Shown: piece by piece, positions 32,653 to 41,905 of the stretch
Layout: each line of letters opens with the position of its first letter
How positions within the stretch are numbered: the first letter of the stretch is position 1
Source of the DNA: Rhizobium phaseoli
Lineage (GTDB): Bacteria > Pseudomonadota > Alphaproteobacteria > Rhizobiales > Rhizobiaceae
Assembly (NCBI RefSeq): GCF_010668805.1
Contig: NZ_WUFT01000013.1
Coordinates: 1 to 64,000 of the forward strand
DNA: 64,000 bases
Direction: 5' to 3'
Notes under the pieces: generated by a model
Told to the model about the DNA's origin: nothing
Databases searched by the model: none
The model's input: the letters and a program-made list of their open reading frames with translations, nothing else
Program-made: the position numbers and the translations under genes

Positions 32653-32748
32653 AAGCTTGGCGAAATTACTTTATCCTCGATAAAAATCAAGCATCCATTC
32701 CATTTTTATTTTTTTATGGAATATTCATTCCAATTAGGGAGACGGCAA

Positions 32749-33744
32749 ATGCGTAAGCGGGCGACAGCAAAAGAGGTGGCGGAAGCCGCTGGCGTATCGA
32801 AATGGACAGTCATCCGCGCCTTCACTCCAGGTGCGTCGATTACAGATGCCAGCCGACAGAAGGTGCTTCAGGCGGCAGAGGCTCTGAATTACTCACCCAA
32901 CCTGCTTGCCCGCAGTCTTGCGACGAACATCACGCATCAGGTCGCCGTCTTCGTCGACGACTTCGCCAACCCACATAAGCTCCCCGTTCTGGAGATGCTG
33001 ACCGAGCGTTTGCAGGCGGAGGGTCTCCTGACTGTCCTGATCAATATCAATCGCCATTTCGATCACATTCATGCGTTGATCAACGCCGATCAGCGCCAGT
33101 TCGACGCCGTCATTCTGTTCGGCACCGCCTTTCGTCAGGAAACGCTGGGCGGTCAACGGCTTGGTCCCGGTTTCCCGCCGATGTTCGTGCTTGCGCGAGA
33201 TAGCCAAATCCCCGGCGTTCCCGCCGTCGCCTGCAATGCCGAACTCGCTCTCGGCGAAATTGTGAATTACCTGTTCGAAAGAGGCTATTGCCGTCCGGGC
33301 TTCATGACGGGAGGAAAGACCCTGTCGACCGCGCTCGGCCGCCGACATCACTATTTGAAATTCTGGCAGCGGAAGGGCGTCGAGGGCGTGGTCGAGCTGA
33401 CTGCAGAGCGCTATAGCGCCGAGGCCGGGGCTAAGGTCGCGCGCGCTTATCTGAACGCCACCTCCCCCTCCTCGCGCATCGATGTGCTGATGTGCGAGAA
33501 CGACATTCTGGCGCTCGGAGCAATGGACGTGGCTCGCAGCGAATTCGGGCTTCGCGTTCCACATGACCTGGCGATCGTCGGCTTCGACAATATCGAACTC
33601 GGCGCTGCTCCCGCCTATCAACTGACGTCTTATGAACATCCTGCCGAGGCGATGATTGACGCCATGGTCGCAATGATCACGGGCAAGCGCGAAGCGGAGA
33701 CGATTATTCTGCCCGGGCGTCTTGTGCAGAGATCATCGGCGTGA
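32749..33744 (+). CDS. LacI-family transcriptional regulator
   Basis: 331 residues from the ATG at 32749 (GGGAGACGG upstream). N-terminal HTH: ATAKEVAEAAGVSKWTVIRAF, then the hinge NYSPNLLARSLATN, then a periplasmic-binding-like effector domain with DVLMCENDILALGAMDVARSE and DLAIVGFDNIELG. It reads divergently from the ABC/iolG operon and is the obvious repressor of it; the effector is probably the transported sugar or polyol. Confidence 0.92.
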   Translation: MRKRATAKEVAEAAGVSKWTVIRAFTPGASITDASRQKVLQAAEALNYSPNLLARSLATNITHQVAVFVDDFANPHKLPVLEMLTERLQAEGLLTVLININRHFDHIHALINADQRQFDAVILFGTAFRQETLGGQRLGPGFPPMFVLARDSQIPGVPAVACNAELALGEIVNYLFERGYCRPGFMTGGKTLSTALGRRHHYLKFWQRKGVEGVVELTAERYSAEAGAKVARAYLNATSPSSRIDVLMCENDILALGAMDVARSEFGLRVPHDLAIVGFDNIELGAAPAYQLTSYEHPAEAMIDAMVAMITGKREAETIILPGRLVQRSSA

Positions 33745-33784
33745 ATTGCCTACTGGCCGATGGCGCGATCGCGAACTGACTTGC

Positions 33785-34699
33785 TCAGGCCTGTGCCGAA
33801 TATCTTTCGAGGTTGCGCCTCAGGAGATCGAGCAGCGCATCTCTCTGCGGATCACGGGCTGCCTTCATCCAGGCCACGGCCAGCGGCAGTTTCGGCGTCG
33901 GCAGCCCGGCTTGCTCTTGCACCGGCAGAAAGCGAACGCCGGAAGAGGCAAGAGAGGATGTCCATCGTGGGACGATGGCGAGGCCGAGGCCGGCCGCAAC
34001 CATGCTGACGATGGTTTGCTTTTCATCGGCGACCTGGGTGATATCAGGGTGCAGGCCGGCTGCCGCAAACAGGTTCATCGTCAAATCGTAGCTGTGAGGC
34101 CGGGATCGCCTGTCCGGTACGATCAGCGGCGCATTCGCCAGATCAAGAATAGAGACGCTCTTATTGTCAGCGAGTTTATGAGACGTCGGGATCGCCACGA
34201 CGGTCGTCTCGCAAAACAGATTCTCGACTGCGAGGTTACGGCTTAATCCCGGACGCGGCCTGACAAAAGCCAAATCCAACCCTCCGGCCAGCAGTTTGGG
34301 CACGAGCCGAATGGACTTACCTTCTATCAGCTGGGTTTTGACATCGGGGGCGATGGCTCGAAAGTCGTGGATCAGCGCTGGAAGCAGGCCGGTGGCGGCG
34401 CTGTCGATCGCGCCGATCCGCAGGGCGCGGCTGCGCCGGTGCTGCCTGGCGCGAAACTTTTGACCGAGCTCATCGAGCCGGGCGAGAAGCGGCCTGACCT
34501 CTTCCAGAAGCGCTACCCCATCCTCGGTCAACGAGACGCTCCGGGTCGTGCGGCTCAGCAGCTGACTTCCGACCGACTCTTCCAGCAAGCGCACATGGCG
34601 CCCAAGCGATGCTGGAAGCAGCCCGATCCTTTGCGCCGCCCTTCCGAAATGAAGCTCCTCGGCAACGGCAACGAAGCATCTCAACTGCTCCAGTTCCAC
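33785..34699 (-). CDS. LysR-family transcriptional regulator
   Basis: 304 residues from a GTG at 34699 (AGGAGG upstream). N-terminal HTH with FVAVAEELHFGRAAQRIGLLPASLGRHVRLLEESVG, then a two-lobe effector domain (LAFVRPRPGLSRNLAVENL; MVAAGLGLAIVPRW). It is divergent from the tartrate/D-malate dehydrogenase gene, the usual arrangement for a LysR activator and its target. An inverted repeat lies in between. Confidence 0.9.
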   Translation of the reverse strand: MELEQLRCFVAVAEELHFGRAAQRIGLLPASLGRHVRLLEESVGSQLLSRTTRSVSLTEDGVALLEEVRPLLARLDELGQKFRARQHRRSRALRIGAIDSAATGLLPALIHDFRAIAPDVKTQLIEGKSIRLVPKLLAGGLDLAFVRPRPGLSRNLAVENLFCETTVVAIPTSHKLADNKSVSILDLANAPLIVPDRRSRPHSYDLTMNLFAAAGLHPDITQVADEKQTIVSMVAAGLGLAIVPRWTSSLASSGVRFLPVQEQAGLPTPKLPLAVAWMKAARDPQRDALLDLLRRNLERYSAQA

Positions 34700-34713
34700 G
34701 GGGCTATCCTCCT

Positions 34714-34735
34714 ATTATATCCTTTTTTTATATAA
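34714..34735. promoter_or_regulatory. Candidate LysR-binding inverted repeat
   Basis: ATTATAT and ATATAAT separated by 8 bases, 15 bases from the LysR start and about 100 bases upstream of the dehydrogenase start. It fits the T-N11-A scheme of LysR sites, but AT-rich sequence of this kind could also be promoter. Confidence 0.4.
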
Positions 34736-34838
34736 TCCTTTTGCCATTGAGTAAACCGAGCGCTCGGCACTAGGCTTCACGAGGAGCGCGTAAGCCTCAA
34801 TGGATAAGATCTGCGGAAGACGGTACTGGAGAAAATCA

Positions 34839-35912
34839 ATGCGTGAATACTCAATCGCCGCCATCCCCGCGGACGGGATCGGACCCGAGGTCATTGCCGC
34901 CGGGTGCACGGTGCTGGCAAGTCTGGAAAAACGTCTCGGCGATGTGAGGTTCGCCATCGAAAATTTTGACTGGGGTTCCGACTACTACAAGAAGCACGGC
35001 GTGATGATGCCGTCCGACGGGCTTGAGCGATTGAAGAAATTCGACGCGATCTATTTCGGCGCCGTCGGCACCCCGGATGTTCCCGACCACATCACCCTCT
35101 GGGGGCTCAGACTGCCGATCTGCCAGGGCTTTGACCAATATGCCAATGTTCGGCCGACCAAGATCCTTCCGGGCATTACCCCTCCGCTGCGCAACTGCGG
35201 CGTCGGCGATCTTGACTGGGTGATCGTTCGCGAGAATTCCGAAGGCGAATATTCCGGCCATGGCGGCCGCGCCCATCGCGGCCTGCCCGAGGAAGTCGGG
35301 ACCGAGGTTGCCATCTTCACCCGCGTCGGCGTCACCCGCATCATGCGCTACGCCTTCAAACTGGCGCAGGCGCGGCCGCGCAAATTGCTGACGGTCGTGA
35401 CGAAATCGAATGCCCAACGGCACGGCATGGTCATGTGGGACGAGATCGCCGCCGAAGTGGCTGCAGAATTCCCTGACGTCACCTGGGACAAGATGCTGGT
35501 CGACGCCATGACGGTGCGGATGACGCTGAAACCGCAGAGCCTCGACACGATCGTCGCGACCAACCTGCATGCCGACATTCTCTCCGACCTTGCCGGCGCG
35601 CTCGCCGGCAGCATCGGTGTCGCGCCCACCGCGAATATCGATCCGCAGCGCCGGTTTCCCTCGATGTTCGAACCGATCCATGGCTCGGCCTTCGACATTG
35701 CCGGCAAGGGCATCGCCAACCCTATCGCGAGCTTCTGGACCGCCGCACAGATGCTCGACCATCTCGGCGAGCCGGAGGCCTCTGCCCGTCTCATGCGCGC
35801 CGTCGAAGCGGTCACCGGCGCGAGCATCCTCACGCCCGACCTCGGCGGCACCGCCACAACCAAAGAGGTCACGGAAGCGGTCTGCGACGCGATCCATTCC
35901 TCCAATGTCTAG
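34839..35912 (+). CDS. ttuC: Tartrate dehydrogenase / D-malate dehydrogenase family enzyme
   Basis: 357 residues from the ATG at 34839 (GGAG upstream), beta-decarboxylating dehydrogenase family. The features single out TtuC/DmlA: AIPADGIGPEVIAAG at the start, DHITLWGLRLPICQGFDQYANVRP in place of the isopropylmalate loop, VRENSEGEYSGHGGR, the metal aspartates in LHADILSDLAGAL and FEPIHGSAFDIAGKGIANPI near the nucleotide site. Expected reaction: NAD-dependent oxidation or oxidative decarboxylation of tartrate or D-malate. The LysR gene is divergent. Confidence 0.9.
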   Translation: MREYSIAAIPADGIGPEVIAAGCTVLASLEKRLGDVRFAIENFDWGSDYYKKHGVMMPSDGLERLKKFDAIYFGAVGTPDVPDHITLWGLRLPICQGFDQYANVRPTKILPGITPPLRNCGVGDLDWVIVRENSEGEYSGHGGRAHRGLPEEVGTEVAIFTRVGVTRIMRYAFKLAQARPRKLLTVVTKSNAQRHGMVMWDEIAAEVAAEFPDVTWDKMLVDAMTVRMTLKPQSLDTIVATNLHADILSDLAGALAGSIGVAPTANIDPQRRFPSMFEPIHGSAFDIAGKGIANPIASFWTAAQMLDHLGEPEASARLMRAVEAVTGASILTPDLGGTATTKEVTEAVCDAIHSSNV

Positions 35913-36113
35913 AGAGCCTGGCCGAGTGGCGTCGCACATCCTGGTCGCCGGTCGGGGCAGCATAAAATGCTGCTGTCGGCCAAGACACATCTCGTTCGTC
36001 CCTCGGGAAGCCCATGAAACGCGATCGACACAAGCCTTCAATATGGTAGTGTTGGGAGGATAGCGGCACAAAATGCTGCGGCGTTGGCAGGTTCGACAAG
36101 GCGGAGTGGAACG

Positions 36114-36590
36114 ATGAAACTCGACCGGATCGATATCAAAATTCTGCATGAATTGCAGAAGAATGGCCGTGTCACCAATGTCGAGCTCGCCGAGCTCGTC
36201 AACCTGTCGCCGAGCCCCTGCCTGATGCGGGTGAAGAAGCTGCAGTCGGAAGGTTATATCGAGGGTTATTCCGCACAGATCAACGTCGCCAAACTCGGCC
36301 AGACGTTGACCGTTTTCACGGAGATCACCCTGAAGAACCATCGGCAGATCGATTTCGCCCGGTTCTTAACGACGGTCGAGAAGATCGACCAGGTGATCGA
36401 ATGCCATCTTGTCTCCGGCGGCTACGATTATCTGTTGAAATTCGTGACTGCCGGGATCGGCGAATACCAGACGATCATGGAGCGGCTCTCCGACATGGAG
36501 ATCGGCATCGACAAATATTTCAGCTTCGTCGTCCTGAAGTCGCCCATCGTCAAATCGCACATGCCATTGACGAGCCTGTTTCCGCTTTAG
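36114..36590 (+). CDS. Lrp/AsnC-family transcriptional regulator
   Basis: 158 residues from the ATG at 36114 (CGGAG upstream): HTH (DIKILHELQKNGRVTNVELAELVNLSPSPCLMRV) and an RAM ligand domain (IECHLVSGGYDYLLKFVTAGIGEYQ). The gene is convergent with the aminotransferase at 36734-38113 and opens the amine-catabolism block. Lrp proteins commonly sense the amino acid or amine whose genes lie nearby. 35913-36113 shows no other gene. Confidence 0.9.
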   Translation: MKLDRIDIKILHELQKNGRVTNVELAELVNLSPSPCLMRVKKLQSEGYIEGYSAQINVAKLGQTLTVFTEITLKNHRQIDFARFLTTVEKIDQVIECHLVSGGYDYLLKFVTAGIGEYQTIMERLSDMEIGIDKYFSFVVLKSPIVKSHMPLTSLFPL

Positions 36591-36733
36591 GTGATCGACC
36601 ATGTCGGTTAGGTGGCCGCGGCGCAGGCCAGATGCTCAGATGGCGCCCTGAACCTTTGAGGCCGCACCAGCTCCAGGGAGTGGTGCGGCACAACTTTGTT
36701 ACAGCGCAGCAATGAAGCCGCGGCCGATCGCCG

Positions 36734-38113
36734 TCAGCCTTTCAGGGCCGCGCGTACATCGGGGTCGGCCAGGGTATCATCAAGCGTTTTCCGCGTGCGC
36801 TCGATGATCGCGTCGATGTCGGCGTCGGTGCAGCAGAGCGGCGGCGCATAGCCGAGGACGCCGTTGCCGAAGGCACGGATGACCAGGCCGTTTTCCCAGG
36901 CACGGTCGAAGATCCGGCGCGCCGGATCGGCGGCAGCCGGCAACGGCGTTTTCTTTTCCTTGTCGACCACCAGTTCGACGGCGGCCAGCATGCCGCGGCC
37001 ACGCACGTCGCCGACAAGCGGATGGTCCTTGAGGCCTTCAAGCCCTTGCATCAGCCGTGCACCGGCTTTCCGGCCGTTCTCCAGGAGGCCGGTTTCGTAG
37101 AGGTTCAGCACTTCGAGACCGACGGCGGCGCTGACGGGATGGGCCGAATAGGTATAGCCGTGACCGACGGCTGCGCCTCCGGCGCCATCCGCGATGGCCT
37201 GGTAGACATGGTCGGCCATGAAGACCGCGCCCATCGGCACATAGCCGGAGGTCAGACCCTTTGCCGTGGTGATGAAGTCAGGGACGATCTCGTCGTCTTC
37301 GCATGCAAAGAGCGGCCCGGTGCGGCCGAAAGCGGTGATGACTTCGTCGGCGACAAAGAGGATACCGAGCTCGCTGCAGAGCGTGCGCATCGCCTTCATC
37401 CAGCCCTTCGGCGGCACCAGCACGCCGCCCGAACCCTGGATGGGTTCGGCATAAAAGGCGGCGACGCGCTCGGGGCCGATCTCTTCGACCTTGCGCCGCA
37501 GTGCCGCGAGGGAGGCATCGATGATCGCCTGCGGATCCTCACCTACCGGGTTGCGGTAGGCGTAGTGCGAGGGGATTTTATGCTGCCAGTCGAAGGGAAT
37601 GCCGAAGCCGGCGTGGAACAGCGGAAGCGCCGTCAGTCCTGCCCCGACAGTCGATGAACCGTGATAGCCTTGCTCGATGGAGATGAACTGGTCGCGCTGC
37701 GGCTGGCCGCGGGCGATCCAGTAATAGCGGATGAACCGGATCGTGCTGTCGACGGCGTCGGACCCGCCCAGGGTGAAGTAAACATGGTCGAGATCGCCCG
37801 GCGCGCGTTCGGCCAATGCCGCGGCAAGCCGGATCGCCGGTTCCGACCCGAGGCCGAAATAAGTGGTCGCATACGGCAGTTCGCGCATCTGCCGCGCCGC
37901 CGCCTCGACGATCGATTCATGACCGTAACCGGCATTGACACACCACAGGCCGGCAAAGCCATCGACCAACTGCTTGCCGGAAGCATCGGTCACCGTCGCC
38001 CCTTTGGCGGAAGCGAGCACACGCACGCCGAGCTTTTCGTGATTGCGGTAGGAGGCGACGGGGTGCACGAGATGGGCGCGGTCGAGTTCGACAAGGGAAT
38101 TGCTGTACATCAT
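36734..38113 (-). CDS. Class III PLP-dependent aminotransferase (SpuC/omega type)
   Basis: 459 residues: AGLWCVNAGYGHESIVEAAARQM near residue 55, YFTLGGSDAVDSTIRFIRYYW, the PLP-stacking EQGYHGSS, ADEVITAFGRTG, and the Schiff-base lysine in TTAKGLTSGYVPMGA near residue 285. This is the subgroup of putrescine-, beta-alanine- and omega-amino-acid:pyruvate transaminases. It is 10 bases downstream of a tandem-GNAT gene. It likely moves the terminal amino group of a polyamine or omega-amino acid, giving a semialdehyde for the GabD-like enzymes nearby. Confidence 0.9.
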   Translation of the reverse strand: MMYSNSLVELDRAHLVHPVASYRNHEKLGVRVLASAKGATVTDASGKQLVDGFAGLWCVNAGYGHESIVEAAARQMRELPYATTYFGLGSEPAIRLAAALAERAPGDLDHVYFTLGGSDAVDSTIRFIRYYWIARGQPQRDQFISIEQGYHGSSTVGAGLTALPLFHAGFGIPFDWQHKIPSHYAYRNPVGEDPQAIIDASLAALRRKVEEIGPERVAAFYAEPIQGSGGVLVPPKGWMKAMRTLCSELGILFVADEVITAFGRTGPLFACEDDEIVPDFITTAKGLTSGYVPMGAVFMADHVYQAIADGAGGAAVGHGYTYSAHPVSAAVGLEVLNLYETGLLENGRKAGARLMQGLEGLKDHPLVGDVRGRGMLAAVELVVDKEKKTPLPAAADPARRIFDRAWENGLVIRAFGNGVLGYAPPLCCTDADIDAIIERTRKTLDDTLADPDVRAALKG

Positions 38114-38123
38114 ACTCTCCGGA

Positions 38124-38957
38124 TCAGCCGAGTGCCTGGTTGGCGAGGGCGAAGATGGTGGCGACGGAATCGGCGGCTGGAATCGACGGCTTCATCATGG
38201 CAATGCCGCCGCCGACATGGGCGAAGCCCTGTTCTTCCAGCCAGCCGGACAGGCCGGCGGTAGCCGTGGTATCGACTCTGAGGAACACGCCGGGGCGCCG
38301 TGCGATGAAATGCGTGACGAGCGCTTTGGCGTCCTCGGCGTTGCCGGCAATGACGGGGCCGATGACCTCGCCTCGGCCGAAGCTGCGAAGGACCGCAAAA
38401 CCGGTGATGCGTCCGCTGCGGCGGATGACGGCGAGTTCCCCGACCTTGGCGAGATGTGCGATCAGGTCGGCGCGATCGGCGCCGAAGGCCTGTCGATCGA
38501 GTTCGGTGATCGCCGAGAAATCGGTCATGGCGGCGGCCGACGTTGCCATCGGCGCGGCGCGTTCTGCGGCGATGCCTTGGTGCTGCAGAATACGGCCGGT
38601 CTGGCGGAAGCCGAGCTTCTCATAGAGCGGAAGGCCCTCGGCGGTCGCAACAAGCCTGAGCGGGCGATCGCCGGCAAGCTCTATTGCCGCATCCATGAGC
38701 CTGCGGCCAAGTCCGCGGCCGCGCATGGCTTCATCGACGATGACCATGTTGATCGTGGCGCAGTCTTGCTTGTAGGGGGTAACGAGCACGGTGCCGACCA
38801 CCCTGTCGTTCTCGATGGCCACAACGCCTTCGCTCAAGGCAAGCGCCATCTGCCAATCCTCCGGACGATGGGGCCAGCCTGCCTGCCGCGACAGGCTAAG
38901 GGCGGCCCCCAGGTGTTTCGTGCCGAAAGCGGCGAAATCGATCTGGCTTGTCTGCAT
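38124..38957 (-). CDS. Tandem GNAT-family acetyltransferase, copy 1
   Basis: 277 residues: an N-terminal GNAT domain (AGWPHRPEDWQMALAL, VIVDEAMRGRGLGRRLMDAA with the acetyl-CoA Q/RxxGxG/A loop near residue 80) and a C-terminal half (ITELDRQAFGADRADLIAHLA, GRGEVIGPVIAGNAEDAK) typical of the DUF1248-like partner domain. The protein at 48552-49427 shares GWPHRP.DW, AFG.DR and FGRG.VIGP.VAGN, so the two are paralogues at the two edges of one block. The substrate is unknown; amine acetylation is a reasonable guess. It is the first gene before the aminotransferase. Confidence 0.85.
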   Translation of the reverse strand: MQTSQIDFAAFGTKHLGAALSLSRQAGWPHRPEDWQMALALSEGVVAIENDRVVGTVLVTPYKQDCATINMVIVDEAMRGRGLGRRLMDAAIELAGDRPLRLVATAEGLPLYEKLGFRQTGRILQHQGIAAERAAPMATSAAAMTDFSAITELDRQAFGADRADLIAHLAKVGELAVIRRSGRITGFAVLRSFGRGEVIGPVIAGNAEDAKALVTHFIARRPGVFLRVDTTATAGLSGWLEEQGFAHVGGGIAMMKPSIPAADSVATIFALANQALG

Positions 38958-39343
38958 GACACTTCCTTCATTTCCTGGGTGGAAGTGTGAAGGAGTGCGG
39001 GTTGGCTAATCGTCTGAAGGCTACGCTCTAAGCGGTATCTTATCGTTTTCCCTTTGTCGCCCGCCGCATCTTATGCTGGCATGTAGGCCCAACGGGCGGA
39101 TCGCGAGCAAAATTCGCTGCGCTCACTGCAACGAGCCGGTCAAAACAGTGGAATGGGGTGACGTCGTCAATCGTCCGCCGTCCTTCCGCGCCCGCCAGCG
39201 GGCGGGGTCCGCAACCATCTGCCAAAGCCACCTTTCGATACGAAATAATCTGCTTCGTTAGCCGCCACATTCAGGCGAGCCGAGGGGCGGGCCGCGTCTA
39301 TCATGAGTTCAAATGCCCCGTTCCACTCTCCAAAGGATATGCC
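38958..39343. other. Divergent intergenic region, GNAT and HAD genes
   Basis: About 385 bases. Short open frames exist on both strands but none has a good ribosome site or a family match. No clear palindrome seen. It must hold the two divergent promoters. Confidence 0.4.
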
Positions 39344-40012
39344 ATGACCCTCTCGCGTCCGAAATACATCACCTTCGACTGCTACGGTACGCTGACCAAC
39401 TTCCAGATGGCGGAAGCGGCGCACGACCTTTACAGCGACCAGCTCGATGAACCCCGCATGGCCGAGTTCATCCGGAATTTCGCCGCCTATCGCCTCGACG
39501 AGGTCCTAGGCGACTGGAAACCCTACGCCGAGGTCGTTCACAATTCGATCGAGCGCAGCTGCAAGCGCAACGGCGTCAAGTTCAACGACGAAGACGCCCG
39601 CACGGTCTATGAGCGGGTGCCGACCTGGGGTCCGCATGCGGATGTACCGGCTGGCCTTGCGAAGGTTGCCAAGGAGATCCCGCTGGTGATCCTGTCGAAC
39701 GCGATGAATTCGCAGATCATGTCGAACGTCGAAAAGCTTGGTGCGCCCTTCCATGCTGTCTACACGGCCGAACAGGCGCAGGCCTACAAGCCGCGCCTGC
39801 AGGCCTTTGAATACTTGTTCGACATGCTCGGCTGCGCCCCCGAAGATGTCGTCCATTGCTCCTCCTCGTTCCGTTACGACCATATGTCGGCTAACGATAT
39901 CGGCATCAAGAACAAGGTCTGGGTGAACCGCGGCCACGAGCCCGCCAACCCGTTCTATGGTTACGTCGAAATCCCAGACATCTCCGGCCTCCCCGGTGTT
40001 TTCGGTCTCTAA
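39344..40012 (+). CDS. Haloacid dehalogenase type II-like HAD hydrolase
   Basis: 222 residues from the ATG at 39344 (AAAGGA upstream). HAD motifs: I, FDCYGTLTNF with nucleophile D12; II, VILSNAMN; III, lysine in AYKPRLQAFEY; IV region, VVHCSSSFRYDHMSANDIG. The order and length fit L-2-haloacid dehalogenases, but many such proteins hydrolyse phosphates or have unknown substrates. The motif SSFRYDHMSA differs from the classical SSNAWD of proven dehalogenases, so haloacid activity is doubtful. A terminator hairpin follows. Confidence 0.85.
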   Translation: MTLSRPKYITFDCYGTLTNFQMAEAAHDLYSDQLDEPRMAEFIRNFAAYRLDEVLGDWKPYAEVVHNSIERSCKRNGVKFNDEDARTVYERVPTWGPHADVPAGLAKVAKEIPLVILSNAMNSQIMSNVEKLGAPFHAVYTAEQAQAYKPRLQAFEYLFDMLGCAPEDVVHCSSSFRYDHMSANDIGIKNKVWVNRGHEPANPFYGYVEIPDISGLPGVFGL

Positions 40013-40027
40013 AGCCAACGAAGGAAA

Positions 40028-40052
40028 GCGCGGGCGGCTTTTCCGCCCGCGC
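40028..40052 (+). terminator. Terminator of HAD gene
   Basis: 10-bp perfect stem GCGCGGGCGG / CCGCCCGCGC with CTTTT loop, 15 bases after the stop codon, followed by CTATTTC. Confidence 0.6.
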
Positions 40053-40201
40053 CTATTTCAAAGTGTCGGCCGTGCTCCCAGGCCGGCAAGGCAATTCGTT
40101 GCGTTAACGTCATGAAGTCGTTGTGCCGGTACTGGCAAGGTCGATTGTCGACCGCCCGGCCGGTGCGTTATCCGTATCCGGTTCGCCGCCGTGAAGTAAA
40201 A

Positions 40202-40229
40202 AATGTGGCGCTCCCGCGTGCGCCACATT
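40202..40229 (-). terminator. Intrinsic terminator of gabD-like gene (minus strand)
   Basis: 10-bp stem AATGTGGCGC / GCGCCACATT with an 8-base loop, followed on the minus strand by TTTTTAC. It lies 32 bases past the gabD-like stop. This is one of the clearest rho-independent terminators in the window. Confidence 0.8.
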
Positions 40230-40261
40230 GCTGCTGGTCTCACCTCATAATCGTTTCAGGC

Positions 40262-41719
40262 TCAGCTCAGCCCCCCAATGTGGAAGCTCTTCATCTCGAG
40301 ATATTCCTCGATGCCAACCTGCGCCCCCTCGCGGCCGAGGCCGGACTGCTTGACGCCGCCGAAGGGGGCGACTTCGGTGGAGATCGCGCCGGTGTTGAGC
40401 CCGATCATGCCGAACTCGAGCGCTTCGCCGACGCGCCAGGAGCGCTTCAGGTTTTCGGTGTAGAAATATGCAGCCAGACCAAACGGCGTGCCGTTGGCAA
40501 TTGTGATCGCCTCTTCTTCCGTCTCGAAGCGGAAGAGCGGTGCAACCGGGCCGAAGGTCTCTTCGCTGGCAAGCAGCATGTCGGTTGTCGCCCCCGTCAG
40601 CACCATCGGCGCGGCGTATTGCCTGCCTTCCGCCACCGTGCTGCCCCGTGCGGCGATCTTGGCGCCTTTGGCCACAGCGTCGTCAACATGGCGGTTGATC
40701 TTCTCGATCGCCGCAGCGTTGATCATCGGGCCGATGACGTTGCCCGGCTCCGTACCGGGGCCGACCTTCATGGCGTTAACGCGGGCGCCGAGTTTCTCGG
40801 CGAAGGCATCATATACGCCGGCCTGCACCAGGATGCGGTTGGCGCAGACACAGGTCTGGCCGCCGTTGCGGAACTTGGACAGGATTGCGCCTTCGACCGC
40901 GAGATCGAGATCGGCGTCGTCGAAGACGATGAACGGCGCATTGCCGCCGAGTTCGAGGGAGAGCCGCTTGACGCTGTCGGCGGCGCCGCGCATCAGAAGC
41001 GAGCCGATCCGGGTCGAGCCGGTGAAGGAGATTTTCCGCACCGTTGGGTTTTCCATGAACTCGTTGCCGATCTCGCTCGGCATGCCGGTGACGATATTGA
41101 TCACCCCTGCCGGAATGCCGGCGCGCTCGGCAAGGATACCCATGGCGAGCGCCGAATAGGGGGTGAACTCCGAAGGCTTGATGACAACCGTACAGCCGGC
41201 CGCCAGGGCGGGCGCCACCTTTCGGGTGATCATCGCGATCGGAAAATTCCACGGGGTGACGATCGCGCAGACGCCGACCGCTTCCTTAAGGACGATGATG
41301 CGGCGATCCGGTGTTGGCGAGGGAATGGTGTGGCCGCCGATGCGGCGGGCTTCTTCGGCAAACCATTTGACGAAGGATGCACCATAACGGACCTCGGCGC
41401 GCGATTCATCGAGAGGCTTGCCCTGCTCGAGCGTGATGAGCAGCGCCAGATCCTCGAGATTTTCGATCATCAGCGCATGCCAGCGCTCAAGCAGAAGCGC
41501 ACGCTCGGCATGCGTCCTCTTCTTCCATCGGGTGAAAGCGGCCTGGGCTGCGTCGATCGCCGCGTGGGTCTCGGCAGTTCCCATATCCGGAACAGTGCCG
41601 AGATTCTCCTGGGTGGCGGGATTGACGACGTTCACCGTCTTGCCCGACGCCGCACGCGACCAGATCCCGTCGATCAGGCCGGCCTGCTGGAAAAGGTCTT
41701 TGTCGTTCAACTCGAGCAT
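40262..41719 (-). CDS. gabD: Succinate-semialdehyde dehydrogenase, GabD type
   Basis: 485 residues from the ATG at 41719 (GAGAGGAAA upstream). Sites: TPWNFPIAMITRK, FTGSTRIGSLL, general base in LELGGNAPFIVFDDADLD, nucleophile in NGGQTCVCANR, and C-terminal PFGGVKQSGLGREGAQVG. Expected reaction: succinate semialdehyde (or glutarate semialdehyde) to the dicarboxylate with NAD(P). It is near a class III aminotransferase, an Lrp regulator and a PuuB-like oxidase, which suits the last step of polyamine or GABA breakdown. Confidence 0.9.
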   Translation of the reverse strand: MLELNDKDLFQQAGLIDGIWSRAASGKTVNVVNPATQENLGTVPDMGTAETHAAIDAAQAAFTRWKKRTHAERALLLERWHALMIENLEDLALLITLEQGKPLDESRAEVRYGASFVKWFAEEARRIGGHTIPSPTPDRRIIVLKEAVGVCAIVTPWNFPIAMITRKVAPALAAGCTVVIKPSEFTPYSALAMGILAERAGIPAGVINIVTGMPSEIGNEFMENPTVRKISFTGSTRIGSLLMRGAADSVKRLSLELGGNAPFIVFDDADLDLAVEGAILSKFRNGGQTCVCANRILVQAGVYDAFAEKLGARVNAMKVGPGTEPGNVIGPMINAAAIEKINRHVDDAVAKGAKIAARGSTVAEGRQYAAPMVLTGATTDMLLASEETFGPVAPLFRFETEEEAITIANGTPFGLAAYFYTENLKRSWRVGEALEFGMIGLNTGAISTEVAPFGGVKQSGLGREGAQVGIEEYLEMKSFHIGGLS

Positions 41720-41905
41720 ATCGTTTCCTCTCTGACTATCAGTCTGAGCCAAGCTTACCGAAACAGGACAAGCAGCATGCATCGACCGTGGGTGCCCGCG
41801 CGGCGGAAAATAACGTTTTCAGTGATGCGACAGTCATCTTCGGCTGATGAAGGGGGGGCGCGCTTCCGACGGATACCAACACCCCTCACGCCTTTCGGCG
41901 TGATG

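Noticed and set aside
34851..36341. Open frame of 496 codons on the minus strand opposite ttuC and the Lrp gene
   Set aside because: It spans two well-supported plus-strand genes and the gap between them, with no recognisable domain.
39073..39261. Small cysteine-containing open frame (CAHCNEPVKT) as a zinc protein
   Set aside because: No ribosome site, no matching second cysteine pair and overlapping open frames on the other strand.
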